Assembly (NCBI RefSeq): GCF_000413935.1
Contig: NZ_KE340380.1
Coordinates: forward strand, 558,001-622,000
Direction of reading: 5' to 3'
Source: Acinetobacter colistiniresistens
Lineage (GTDB): Bacteria; Pseudomonadota; Gammaproteobacteria; Pseudomonadales; Moraxellaceae
Length of the DNA stretch: 64,000 bases
Shown here: in pieces, positions 16,138 to 25,150 of the stretch
Layout: each line of letters starts with the position of its first letter
How positions within the stretch are numbered: position 1 is the stretch's first letter
Notes under the pieces: model-generated
Database searches by the model: none
What the model was told of the DNA's origin: nothing
The model's input: only the letters and a program-made list of their open reading frames with translations
Position numbers and translations under genes: made by a program

Positions 16138-16605
16138 ACCTATCGTCACCCACAAGACTCTCTAATACTACAATTCAACGGTGTAGAACTTTATCTTGGT
16201 CGTATTCCATCTGCTCAACATAGCAAACAATACAATGCCTTATTCGATTGCTGTGCTGAGTTAGCAGTAAATCAGCATGTACAACACTATGAAAAATTTA
16301 GCACACTCGATTTAATCCCCATCCAAACTAAGCAATTACTGGTAGCCGCAGCAGCATTCGATCATTTGATTCAGCCTTTACGACAAAACAATCAACCACA
16401 AAAAGTTCTAATCTTCTGTGCGCTTGGCTATTCGCGTAGCTGTAGTGTATTGATTGCCTGGTTGTTACAGCAGAATCATGCCACTAATGTTGAAGACGCC
16501 ATTGCCTTAATCCAACAATCTCGCCCCTGGATTGTTTTGAGTGAGACGCATATTGCTGAAATTAAAAAATTCCAAGTGCTGCTTACTCAGGAGAAACCGC
16601 AATGA
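15235..16605 (+). pseudogene. PAP2 / dual-specificity phosphatase fusion broken by an in-frame TAG
   Basis: The frame that starts at 15235 contains 457 codons to the TAA before 16605, with one interruption, the TAG at 16135-16137. The codons after TAG encode a convincing continuation (QDSLILQFNGVELYLGRIPS) and a dual-specificity phosphatase loop CALGYSR, the C-x5-R signature. Intact relatives are single proteins that join a PAP2 membrane domain to this phosphatase. A single base change from TGG (Trp) would explain the stop. In the operon the protein should dephosphorylate the phosphatidyl-alcohol phosphate made by the transferase. A sequencing error or natural amber suppression cannot be excluded. 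Confidence 0.75.
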
Positions 16606-17024
16606 AAATGAATTTTGTTGTAGTAACGCGCCTGCTAAAACAGAGTCAGAGTATTTTAAAGTCAGGCTATTTGGTCTTTGTTTTGTCAATTGTGAGCCTA
16701 TTTTTATTTGCAAGCATACCGATCCTGATGCCACTTTTACTCATTAGCGGACTATTGGCGATTCATCATTATTTATTTATTCGAATTGAGTTCGATCGTG
16801 GTCTGTTACAGTATATGGTTGATCAGCCTGAGGAAGTAGAAAACCTGACTCAACAACTCGATCAATCACTATTAGCGTTAAAATTAATACCTGAGAATAG
16901 AACTGGCCGTGATTGGCCCGAACGCTTCAAGGGATGTTTAAGATTACTCAAAATACAGATCGCTATCGTCTTGGTACAATATGCGGTATTCATCATACTG
17001 TTTTATAAATTAGCGCATAGATGA
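16602..17024 (+). CDS. Small membrane protein of the phospholipid operon
   Basis: A 140-residue protein with two hydrophobic segments near residues 22-58 and a third at the C-terminus (IAIVLVQYAVFIILFY). The middle is soluble and charged. I recognise no family. It overlaps the end of the phosphatase fusion (ATGA) and is followed eight bases later by the acyltransferase, so it is surely part of the operon. It might be a scaffold or accessory subunit for the membrane enzymes; that is inference. Confidence 0.75.
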   Translation: MKMNFVVVTRLLKQSQSILKSGYLVFVLSIVSLFLFASIPILMPLLLISGLLAIHHYLFIRIEFDRGLLQYMVDQPEEVENLTQQLDQSLLALKLIPENRTGRDWPERFKGCLRLLKIQIAIVLVQYAVFIILFYKLAHR

Positions 17025-17031
17025 AGATTGA

Positions 17032-17682
17032 ATGAAAAAAAATATAATCACGCAATCCCTTGCCCGTTTTATTGCTTTCCTCACCCGTCGTGGGGCACGG
17101 TTATTAACAGGTGCAAGAAGCTTATGGGTCGGCTGTGAACCAGAACTTAAGCAGCGGATCTACTATGCCAACCATAATAGTCATATAGATTTTATTTTAT
17201 TATGGTCATCTTTACCGATTCATATACGCAGACAAACCCGTCCAATCGCAGCGTCCGATTATTGGTTAAAAGATGGGTTTAGACGTTTTTTGATTCAAGA
17301 TACCTTTTCGGGTGTTACCATTCAACGTAATCGTAGCGATCAACAAGATCCCTTACAACCAGTGAAAGATGTCTTGACGGAAGGCTATTCGATTATTTTC
17401 TTTCCTGAAGGGACACGTAACCTAAATGATGATGTCGAACTACTTGAATTTAAAAGTGGTCTTTATCACCTCAGCCAACAGTTCCCCGATGTTGAAGTTG
17501 TTCCCGTTTGGATTTCAAACTTAAAACGGGTAATGCCCAAAGGTGCATTTATTCCTTTACCACTACTTTCTACTGTTATTTTTGGTGAACCTTTAGTTTT
17601 AGATCAATTCGCAGATAAAGAACAGTTTCTACATCATGCTCAGCAGCAATTATTAAAATTAAAAGAGGCCGAGAATCAATGA
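17032..17682 (+). CDS. Lysophospholipid acyltransferase (PlsC family)
   Basis: A 216-residue acyltransferase with the family motifs NHNSHIDF (NHx4D catalytic motif) and FFPEGTRN (glycerophosphate binding), plus a late VPVWISN segment. It would transfer an acyl chain to lysophosphatidic acid or another lysolipid, giving the phosphatidic acid used by the CdsA-like enzyme whose gene overlaps its end by four bases. It is a dedicated copy for this operon, distinct from any housekeeping plsC elsewhere. The N-terminus is basic and amphipathic, suiting a peripheral membrane enzyme. Confidence 0.9.
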   Translation: MKKNIITQSLARFIAFLTRRGARLLTGARSLWVGCEPELKQRIYYANHNSHIDFILLWSSLPIHIRRQTRPIAASDYWLKDGFRRFLIQDTFSGVTIQRNRSDQQDPLQPVKDVLTEGYSIIFFPEGTRNLNDDVELLEFKSGLYHLSQQFPDVEVVPVWISNLKRVMPKGAFIPLPLLSTVIFGEPLVLDQFADKEQFLHHAQQQLLKLKEAENQ

Positions 17683-18623
17683 GTTTAGACAACTTACAAC
17701 AAACGTATTTATTGTTTGGCATCTTTGCCGTGATTTTGATTATCGCCTCAAGTATTGGCTTTATCCTCAAACAGAAAGCAGGCATAACCCCATCCCCAGT
17801 CATTGATAACTTAAATGCTCGTATCAATGCGTGGTGGATCATGCTAATAGTCTTGGCAGCCGCCATTCTATTGGGTAAAACCGCTTTTATTGTGCTATTT
17901 GGGCTGATTTCGTTTTTTGCATTACGTGAATTTATTAGTTTATTACCAACACGTCGTGGCGACTATCTGCCTTTATTGATCGCGTTCTACTTTGTTATTC
18001 CCTATCAATATTATTTGGTCTATACCAATTGGTATGGGTTATTTTCGATTTTCATTCCGCTGTATGTATTCTTACTCATTCCAATTGCCAGTTTAAAGCT
18101 GGAAGATACCACCCACTTTTTGGAACGCAGTGCCAAAATTCAATGGGGTTTGATGGTCAGTGTATTCTGTATTTCTCATGTTCCTGCTCTGTTAAACCTA
18201 GATTTACCCCAATTTAAGGGGGAAAAGATCTGGTTGGCGATTTGGCTGATTATGGTGGTTCAAGCCTCAGATGTACTGCAATATGTGTGCGGTAAACTAT
18301 TCGGCAAACATAAACTCGCCCCAACCCTATCCCCTTCAAAAACCGTAGAAGGCTTAATTGGTGGCATCGTTTTGGCAACGGCACTGGGCGTACTCATGTC
18401 ATCATTGACCCCATTTAATTATTGGCAAGCAGCATTGATTGGATTGATTGTCTGTATCTTTGGTTTCTTTGGTGGACTGGTCATGTCTGCGATCAAACGT
18501 GACCGTGGGGTAAAAGATTGGGGACAATTGATTCAAGGTCATGGTGGTATGTTAGATCGTATCGATTCTATTTGTTTCTCTGCACCAATCTTCTTCCATA
18601 TTCTACGCTATTGGTGGAGTTAA
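17679..18623 (+). CDS. Phosphatidate cytidylyltransferase (CdsA family)
   Basis: A 314-residue membrane protein with about eight hydrophobic segments and the CDP-diglyceride synthetase signature near the C-terminus (AIKRDRGVKDWG, then QGHGGMLDRIDS). The earlier SPSKTVEG segment is also typical. It makes CDP-diacylglycerol from phosphatidic acid and CTP, the activated donor for the transferase encoded at 12827. Overlap with the acyltransferase gene shows coupling. Being in this operon, it is probably a second, specialised CdsA. It converges with the AraC gene four bases further on. Confidence 0.9.
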   Translation: MSLDNLQQTYLLFGIFAVILIIASSIGFILKQKAGITPSPVIDNLNARINAWWIMLIVLAAAILLGKTAFIVLFGLISFFALREFISLLPTRRGDYLPLLIAFYFVIPYQYYLVYTNWYGLFSIFIPLYVFLLIPIASLKLEDTTHFLERSAKIQWGLMVSVFCISHVPALLNLDLPQFKGEKIWLAIWLIMVVQASDVLQYVCGKLFGKHKLAPTLSPSKTVEGLIGGIVLATALGVLMSSLTPFNYWQAALIGLIVCIFGFFGGLVMSAIKRDRGVKDWGQLIQGHGGMLDRIDSICFSAPIFFHILRYWWS

Positions 18624-18626
18624 CCC

Positions 18627-19652
18627 CTAAAACGAAGAATGGCCAATGCTGACTTCCCGATAGAACTTAGGTGTCACATTGGTCCATTTCTTAAATGCCC
18701 GTGAAAAATGCGAAATATCAGCATAGCCCAAACGTTCCGCAATTTGCTCAATCGAAAGCTTAGATTGCTTTAACAGCTGTTCAGCTTGTTTACGGCGGAC
18801 TTCAGCAACAAGGATTTGAAAAGAAGTTTGTTTGCTGCTTAATTGGCGCTGTAAGGTTCGTTCTGAGAGATGCAGTTTTTCAGCGACCTGTTTTAAGGAT
18901 AGGAAGCCATCATGCTCGTCATACAGCAATGCTCTGACTTGTGAGTCCACACGACCCTTTTGATTCCTTTTTTGTGCAAGTTTATGCGCATCTTGTTCAC
19001 ACTGTTGTTTACTTAACCGTGCCAATAGCGCATCTGCACTCTTTAACGGAAGCGATAACAATGCTGTGTTAAAGATCAAGCAATCCTTCTCTCCATTAAA
19101 GTGAATATTCATTTCATTAAATTTTTGAGTATTTTTATAAAAATCAGGTTTTTCCTGCTGCAACCAGAAATGAATGCCGAGTTTCTGCTGAGCCAAGTTT
19201 TCCAAAATTTGTGAAAAACCCAAAATTAAAAACATCAGTCCATACCGATTTAGTTTAAAGTTCGGTGAAGGTTGTTGGAAATATAGATAGGCCATTTCTC
19301 CTTCTATGCTTAGCTTGGGTTGAAAAACGGAACAATGTAAGCCAATGAATTTTTCCAGAATTTTTATTGCCTCTTCCAAGTTCTCTACAGCTGTTGCTGC
19401 AATCCCGACATGCCCATAGCAAGAGACTTTCATCTCTTCAGCAAGATAGATGCAAATTGCAGGCTCACCTGTTAATAAGGCCGCTTTCTCTAATAAATGG
19501 TTAAAAATATGAAAGTCGACATACCAAAATGGTGCATTCAGCGTCTGTGTGGAAATTCCAGTTCCAGCCAAAAGTTGTTCCGAAGAGACACCCCATTTCT
19601 GTATGACATCAACCAATAGATTGACATAAGTACCTGGTAATTCTGGATTCAT
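18627..19652 (-). CDS. AraC-family transcriptional regulator
   Basis: A 341-residue regulator. Residues 1-230 form an effector domain of the kind in OruR/ArgR-like AraC proteins (an Arabinose_bd-type region), and residues 250-340 carry two helix-turn-helix motifs (LSLKQVAEKLHLSERTLQR and LSIEQIAERLGYADISHF). It is divergent from an NAD(P)H:quinone oxidoreductase gene, and a pair of TTGGCG direct repeats 20 bases apart lies between them. It therefore probably activates that gene. The effector is unknown. Confidence 0.9.
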   Translation of the reverse strand: MNPELPGTYVNLLVDVIQKWGVSSEQLLAGTGISTQTLNAPFWYVDFHIFNHLLEKAALLTGEPAICIYLAEEMKVSCYGHVGIAATAVENLEEAIKILEKFIGLHCSVFQPKLSIEGEMAYLYFQQPSPNFKLNRYGLMFLILGFSQILENLAQQKLGIHFWLQQEKPDFYKNTQKFNEMNIHFNGEKDCLIFNTALLSLPLKSADALLARLSKQQCEQDAHKLAQKRNQKGRVDSQVRALLYDEHDGFLSLKQVAEKLHLSERTLQRQLSSKQTSFQILVAEVRRKQAEQLLKQSKLSIEQIAERLGYADISHFSRAFKKWTNVTPKFYREVSIGHSSF

Positions 19653-19678
19653 ATTTACTCCATTAAGTCAGAACCCAT

Positions 19679-19704
19679 TTGGCGTGAAATGGTAAATGTT
19701 GGCG
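19679..19704. promoter_or_regulatory. Candidate AraC-type operator (direct repeats)
   Basis: TTGGCG occurs at 19679-19684 and again at 19699-19704, spaced 20 bases, two helical turns. AraC-family proteins bind such direct repeats with their two helix-turn-helix motifs. The site lies between the AraC gene and the divergent oxidoreductase gene. Confidence 0.4.
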
Positions 19705-19783
19705 CTTAATGAACTATGACATTTTTTTAAATTTAAGCATAGTAGATTGATCTAAAAAACGGCTCTGAGAAAGTGACCCTATT

Positions 19784-20485
19784 ATGAATATTTTGATTGT
19801 ACATGCGCATCCAGAACCACAATCATTTACCGCAGCCCTTAAAGATACCGCGCGGCAGACTTTTGAACAGCAAGGTCATACTGTCGAGATTTCTGATCTC
19901 TATGCAATGAATTTTAATCCTGTTGCTTCAAAAGATGACTTCTCATCTTTAAACCAAGCAGATTATTTAAATTATGCACTTGAACAACGTCATGCATTTA
20001 AACAGCATCATTTAGCACCTGATATTCAGACAGAAATTGAGAAAGTACAACGTGCAGATTTGGTGATTCTAAGCTTTCCTTTGTACTGGACCTCTGTACC
20101 CGCGATTTTAAAAGGTTGGATTGATCGCGTGTTTGTATCTGGTCTATTTTACGGTGGTAAACGCTTTTATAACCATGGCGGTATGTTGGGTAAAAAAGCC
20201 ATGCTGTGTTTAACACTCGGTGGCCGCGAACATATGTTTGGTGAAGGTGCTGTACATGGCCCTCTTGAGCATTATTTATCACCTCTGCAACGTGGCACAC
20301 TTGCCTACGTTGGCTTTGAGGTACTCCCGCCATATATTGCCTATCATGTTCCTTATATCAATCAGGAAGATAGACAGGAGATTTTGGTGGATTTCGAACA
20401 ATACTTACAAGGCTTAGACGATCTACAGCCCTTAGCCTTTGCACTATTGGAAAATTTTGACGATAGAATGAATCCACTACCATAA
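19784..20485 (+). CDS. NAD(P)H:quinone oxidoreductase, flavodoxin-2 fold
   Basis: A 233-residue flavoprotein of the NQO1/MdaB/KefF-related family. Visible features are the phosphate-binding start VHAHPEPQSF, SFPLYWTSVPAILKGWIDRVF, and LTLGGREHMFG. It would reduce quinones or electrophiles by two electrons with NAD(P)H, in the cytoplasm. The neighbouring divergent AraC gene probably controls it in response to a toxic compound. It ends 17 bases before the convergent outer-membrane channel gene. Confidence 0.88.
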   Translation: MNILIVHAHPEPQSFTAALKDTARQTFEQQGHTVEISDLYAMNFNPVASKDDFSSLNQADYLNYALEQRHAFKQHHLAPDIQTEIEKVQRADLVILSFPLYWTSVPAILKGWIDRVFVSGLFYGGKRFYNHGGMLGKKAMLCLTLGGREHMFGEGAVHGPLEHYLSPLQRGTLAYVGFEVLPPYIAYHVPYINQEDRQEILVDFEQYLQGLDDLQPLAFALLENFDDRMNPLP

Positions 20486-20502
20486 AGCTGTGATCTCAAT
20501 GA

Positions 20503-21960
20503 TTAATCATTGGATTTAAAACTTCCTCCCATTGAGCTGATTAAACTAACAGTCGTTTGATATTGCTTACTCATCAATGACCAAACACTGTTCTGTGCAG
20601 AAAGGCGGCTATTTTGGGCCGTCAGCACATTTAAATAACCAACAATGCCTGCTTTATATTGATTCATGGTACTGCGTTCGGCACGTGTAGCCGCAGCTAA
20701 ACCCTGCTGTTCCTGAGCCACTTCTTTCGATAGCAAATATTGCGCAGCAATATTGTCTTCAACATTTTGGATGGCAGATAATACCGTTTGCTTATAGGAA
20801 GCAGCACTTGCATCATAGGCGGCCTTTGCCTGCTCTGTTTGTGCGTGGCGAAGTCCTCCATCAAATAAGGTTGCTGCAAGTGTTGGTCCAACTGACCAGA
20901 TAAAATTAGGTGCATTAAATAAATCACTTAACTTACTACTTTTATATCCTAAGCTGCCACCTAAGCTAAAATCAGGGAAGAAAGCCAGTTTTGCTACACC
21001 AACCTGTGCGTTTGCCGCTGCCATGGTTCTTTCTGCTGCGGCTACATCTGGACGGCGTTGTAAAATACTTGAAGGCAGATCAACTGGAATTTGTGGTAAT
21101 ACGGGTAATGTTTTCGGCATCATCAATTGAAACTGATCTTGAGGCTGCCCAATCAGCATGGCAATCGCATGCTGTAATTGTATTTGCGATAATTGCATAT
21201 CTGTATAGTTGGCGAGCGCAGTTTGATATTGACTTTGTGCCTGATCAACCGTGGTTGATGCAACAATACCTGCTTTATATTGGTTTTGCGTTAGCTGTAA
21301 GGATTTCTGTAGGTTTTCCAGACTTTCTCGCTGTGACTGTAATTGAAACCCTTCTACGACCCACTGCAAATAGCTGCTTGTTAATTGTGCCTGCATACTG
21401 AGACGAATCGAGTTAAGTTCAGCCTCGCTCGCCTGAGCTTTGTCCTGATTGACCAATACATTTTGACGGACTTTTCCCCAGAAGTCAGGTTCCCAACTGG
21501 CACTCAGACCTAGGTTATAGTTTGTTGTCGTACCACTATCACCTGATTTAGCTCGGGTTATAGCACTATTGCCCGTAATCGTTGGTCGTGCACCTGCTCT
21601 AGCTTGATTGAGCAAAGCCGTCGCTTGACGGTATTGAGCTTCATATTGAGCAATCGATGCATTTTCACGATTGAGTTGGTCTACCAACTGATTAAGTTGT
21701 GTGTCCTGAAAAATTTGCCACCATTCACCTTTAGGTAAACTATCACTTGGCACAGCAATCTTCCAACCTTCTGTTTCCCATTTTTTAGCATCCAAGCCAT
21801 ATTGCGATGGTTGAGAAAACTGCGCCCCAACATTCACTTTTGCTGTTGCTTCCGGCTTAATTATTTGACAACCTGATAACACCCCTACTAAACCTAAAGC
21901 AATAAAATTCAATGTTTTAAAAGATTTGGTTGGGTTGTGTAATGAAAAAAACTGATACAT
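20503..21960 (-). CDS. RND efflux outer-membrane channel (OprM/NodT family lipoprotein)
   Basis: A 485-residue outer-membrane factor. The N-terminus is a lipoprotein signal with lipobox LSGC around residue 31. Two OEP repeats follow, each with long periplasmic helices (for example NQYKAGIVASTTVDQAQ and NQYKAGIVGYLNVLTAQ) and beta strands (LGLSASWEPDFWGKVR, FFPDFSLGGSLGYKS). It is the last gene of an mdtABC-like operon and starts 16 bases after the second pump gene. It gives the tripartite pump its exit duct. Confidence 0.92.
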   Translation of the reverse strand: MYQFFSLHNPTKSFKTLNFIALGLVGVLSGCQIIKPEATAKVNVGAQFSQPSQYGLDAKKWETEGWKIAVPSDSLPKGEWWQIFQDTQLNQLVDQLNRENASIAQYEAQYRQATALLNQARAGARPTITGNSAITRAKSGDSGTTTNYNLGLSASWEPDFWGKVRQNVLVNQDKAQASEAELNSIRLSMQAQLTSSYLQWVVEGFQLQSQRESLENLQKSLQLTQNQYKAGIVASTTVDQAQSQYQTALANYTDMQLSQIQLQHAIAMLIGQPQDQFQLMMPKTLPVLPQIPVDLPSSILQRRPDVAAAERTMAAANAQVGVAKLAFFPDFSLGGSLGYKSSKLSDLFNAPNFIWSVGPTLAATLFDGGLRHAQTEQAKAAYDASAASYKQTVLSAIQNVEDNIAAQYLLSKEVAQEQQGLAAATRAERSTMNQYKAGIVGYLNVLTAQNSRLSAQNSVWSLMSKQYQTTVSLISSMGGSFKSND

Positions 21961-21976
21961 CTGGTTGTCCTCTTTT

Positions 21977-24900
21977 TTATTTTTTCAAACTTAATGACTT
22001 AGCTGGGAATAAATTTTGAAACCTACGTTTCCCCCACCGACTTAATTGATCAATATATAAATACATCACAGGGGTACTATATAAGGTTAATATCTGACTA
22101 ATAATGAGTCCGCCTACGATTGATACACCCAACGGAACATGTAATTCAGCGCCATCGCCTCGTCCCAAGGCCAAAGGCAATGCTCCAAATAAAGCTGCAA
22201 GCGTTGTCATCATAATGGGACGAAAGCGTAATACTGAAGCATCCAGAATTGCAGTTTCAGGCGTTAATTTCTGCTGTCGTTGTAAGGTCAAGGCCACATC
22301 AATCATCATAATGGCATTTTTCTTGACGATCCCGATCAGTAGCAAAATCCCAATCAAGGCAATCACACTAAATTCCATTTTAAATAAAACCAATGCAATT
22401 AAGGCACCTAAACCCGCAGAGGGTAATGTCGAAAGAATTGTTAAAGGATGGGCAAAATCTTCATATAAAATCCCCAGTACAATATAAATCACCACTATGG
22501 CGGCCAAAATCAGCAAGGGTTCTGAGCTTAAAGAAGATTGAAACGCTTTGGCTGAACCTTGAAACCCACCACGCACCGAGCTGGGAACTTGTAATTCATT
22601 CATTGCATGATTGATCTGATCCGTCGCATCTGACAACGAATAGCCTGCATTCAGGTTAAAGGTAATGGTACTGGCAGCAAATAATCCTTGATGGTTAACA
22701 GACAGAGAGGTATTTGCAGCTTGCCAAGCACTAAAAGTAGATAAAGGAATGGATTGCCCTGCACTATTTTGCACATAGATGCCGCGTAAAGCTTCGACCG
22801 TTCGGGCATACTCAGGAGCAACTTCCATCACCACATGATATTGATTCATCGGATTGTAAATCGTGGATACCTGCCTTTGCCCAAAGGCATCATTTAACGT
22901 GCTATCCACCTGAGATTGAGTAATCCCCAATGACTTCATTTTGTCATGGTCAAAAGTCAATTTTGTTTCCAGCCCTTTCACATCCTGATCACTGGAAACA
23001 TCGGTCAAAGCGGGAAGCTTATTCAATGCAGCCTGAATTTTAGGTGTCCAGCTTCGTAGTGTATTGAGATCATCTCCCTGTAAAGTATATTGATAACTGG
23101 CATCACTTGAACGCCCACCCACATTGATATCCTGTACTGGTCTCAGGGTAAAACGGGTTCCTGCTTCATGTCCCAATGACTTACGTAAGCGAGCCATAAT
23201 CTGATCAGGAGTATCAGTTCGTTCACTCAGAGGTTTTAACGCCAAAAATAAATTGGCTCGGTTCATTTGAGAACCTCCTGCTGTTCCCATCACATGGTCA
23301 ACAGCAGGATCTTTACCAATCGCTGTAATATAGTTTTTGAGTTTCTGATTCATGGCATCAAAAGAAATATTTTGATCTGCTACTAAAGACCCCATCATCA
23401 CACCAGTATCCTGTTGCGGAAAGAAGCCTTTGGGCACAGCAATATATAAATAAATATTCAGCCCAATCGTAAAAATAAAAATGATCAATGTCATTGCTTT
23501 ATGCCGTAGTGCTACAGCTAGACTTCGCTTATAGAGCAAGGTTATTCGGCCAAACAGACCTTGCTGTTTCAGGTATGCATCATTTGATGCAACTAAAAGT
23601 GCTTCACTGTCAGTGATTGCCTCTGGTGGGCTGGACATATCCGTTGATTGATCAAACTTAAGCTGTTTGATCTGATTTTGTTTCAGCCACCATGCACATA
23701 ACATCGGAGTGGCGGTTAATGAAACCACCATCGAAATTAAAATCGCGTAGGTCAAGGTCATGGCAAACTCATGGAACAACCGTCCCACAATACCGCCCAT
23801 CAATAGAATAGGCACAAATACCGCGATCAAAGAAATACTCATGGATACCACCGTAAAACTGACTTCTTTTGCGCCAGTAATAGCGGCCTGCATCGGACTC
23901 AGACCTTCTTCCATCCGTCTTGAAATCGTTTCCAGTACCACAATGGTATCGTCTACGACAAAGCCTGTCGCAATGGTCAATGCCATTAAACTAATATTAT
24001 TCAGAGAGAAGCCCGAGGCATACATCAGAGCAAAGGTACCAATCAGCGAGATCGGCACCGTAATTGCAGGAATTAGGGTGGCACGGCCATTTCTCAGGAA
24101 CACAAACACCACAATGATCACCAGCATCACTGCAATCAGCATAGTCCGTTCAATCTCCCTCAACGAGGCTTGAATGGTCTTGCTGCGGTCAACAGCGGTA
24201 TGGATTTCAATTTGTGGTGGTAGGGCCTGCTGTAATGTTGGCAAAGTGTCCTTGATGCGTTGAATCGTCTCAATCACATTGGCATTGGGTTGTTTAAATA
24301 CCATGATCAAAACTGAAGGCTGATCCGCATAGTAGCCTGCATTATGAATATCGAGTACAGCATCTTTCACTGTTGCAACATCAGAAATTCGTACAGCCGC
24401 ACCATTCTTATAACTGACAATCAGTGGAATATAATCTGCGGCTTGTTTGGCCTGATCATTGGCCTGTACTTCCCAAAGCTGATCTTTCTGTTCGACAAAA
24501 CCCTTTGGACGATTGGCATTGGTTGAGGTAATTGCGGAGCGAACTGTATCTAATCCAACACCATAATGCGCCAATTGACTTGGATTTAGCTCAACTCGTA
24601 CCGCAGGTTGCGCCGCACCACCAATACTGACGTCTCCTACACCATCAATTTGTAAGAGTTTTTGTCCTAAAATGGTATCGGCAACATCATACATCTGTCC
24701 ACGCGATAGTGTTTTTGAAGTAAGCGCCAAAATCATGACCGGTGCATCGGCCGGATTGGCCTTGCGATAAGTCGGGTTGTTTTGTAAACCCGAAGGCAAT
24801 GAAGCAAGCGAAGCATTGATTGCCCCCTGTACATCACGTGCTGCACCATTGATGTCTCGATTCAGGTCAAATTGCAATGTAATCCGAGTCGATCCCAGCG

Positions 24901-25150
24901 AGCTTGAGGAGGTAATTTCATTCACCCCTGCAATACGTCCTAAATTACGTTCCAATGGTGTTGCAACTGTCGCCGCCATGACCTCTGGACTTGCACCTGC
25001 TTGCTTGGCTGTTACAGAAATAGTCGGAAAATCAACTCGTGGGAGTGATGCCACAGGCAAAATATTAAATGCCAGTACACCCAGCAAAACTAATCCAATA
25101 CTGAGTAAAGTGGTGGCCACAGGACGGCGAATGAAAGGCGTTGAACTCAT
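21977..25150 (-). CDS. mdtC: RND multidrug efflux permease, MdtC-like
   Basis: A 1057-residue inner-membrane RND pump. It opens with [19 protein letters not shown] and shows the two-fold RND layout of twelve membrane segments and two large periplasmic loops. The proton-relay Asp pair is visible in [13 protein letters not shown], and the last helices carry [18 protein letters not shown]. The Mdt type, with two different permeases (B and C) that form a heterotrimer, is indicated by the neighbouring paralog overlapping it by four bases. Substrates cannot be read from sequence; drugs and bile-type detergents are usual. A loop insert near residues 500-520 (rich in S, E, D) is a little longer than in the partner. 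Confidence 0.9.
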   Translation of the reverse strand: MSSTPFIRRPVATTLLSIGLVLLGVLAFNILPVASLPRVDFPTISVTAKQAGASPEVMAATVATPLERNLGRIAGVNEITSSSSLGSTRITLQFDLNRDINGAARDVQGAINASLASLPSGLQNNPTYRKANPADAPVMILALTSKTLSRGQMYDVADTILGQKLLQIDGVGDVSIGGAAQPAVRVELNPSQLAHYGVGLDTVRSAITSTNANRPKGFVEQKDQLWEVQANDQAKQAADYIPLIVSYKNGAAVRISDVATVKDAVLDIHNAGYYADQPSVLIMVFKQPNANVIETIQRIKDTLPTLQQALPPQIEIHTAVDRSKTIQASLREIERTMLIAVMLVIIVVFVFLRNGRATLIPAITVPISLIGTFALMYASGFSLNNISLMALTIATGFVVDDTIVVLETISRRMEEGLSPMQAAITGAKEVSFTVVSMSISLIAVFVPILLMGGIVGRLFHEFAMTLTYAILISMVVSLTATPMLCAWWLKQNQIKQLKFDQSTDMSSPPEAITDSEALLVASNDAYLKQQGLFGRITLLYKRSLAVALRHKAMTLIIFIFTIGLNIYLYIAVPKGFFPQQDTGVMMGSLVADQNISFDAMNQKLKNYITAIGKDPAVDHVMGTAGGSQMNRANLFLALKPLSERTDTPDQIMARLRKSLGHEAGTRFTLRPVQDINVGGRSSDASYQYTLQGDDLNTLRSWTPKIQAALNKLPALTDVSSDQDVKGLETKLTFDHDKMKSLGITQSQVDSTLNDAFGQRQVSTIYNPMNQYHVVMEVAPEYARTVEALRGIYVQNSAGQSIPLSTFSAWQAANTSLSVNHQGLFAASTITFNLNAGYSLSDATDQINHAMNELQVPSSVRGGFQGSAKAFQSSLSSEPLLILAAIVVIYIVLGILYEDFAHPLTILSTLPSAGLGALIALVLFKMEFSVIALIGILLLIGIVKKNAIMMIDVALTLQRQQKLTPETAILDASVLRFRPIMMTTLAALFGALPLALGRGDGAELHVPLGVSIVGGLIISQILTLYSTPVMYLYIDQLSRWGKRRFQNLFPAKSLSLKK

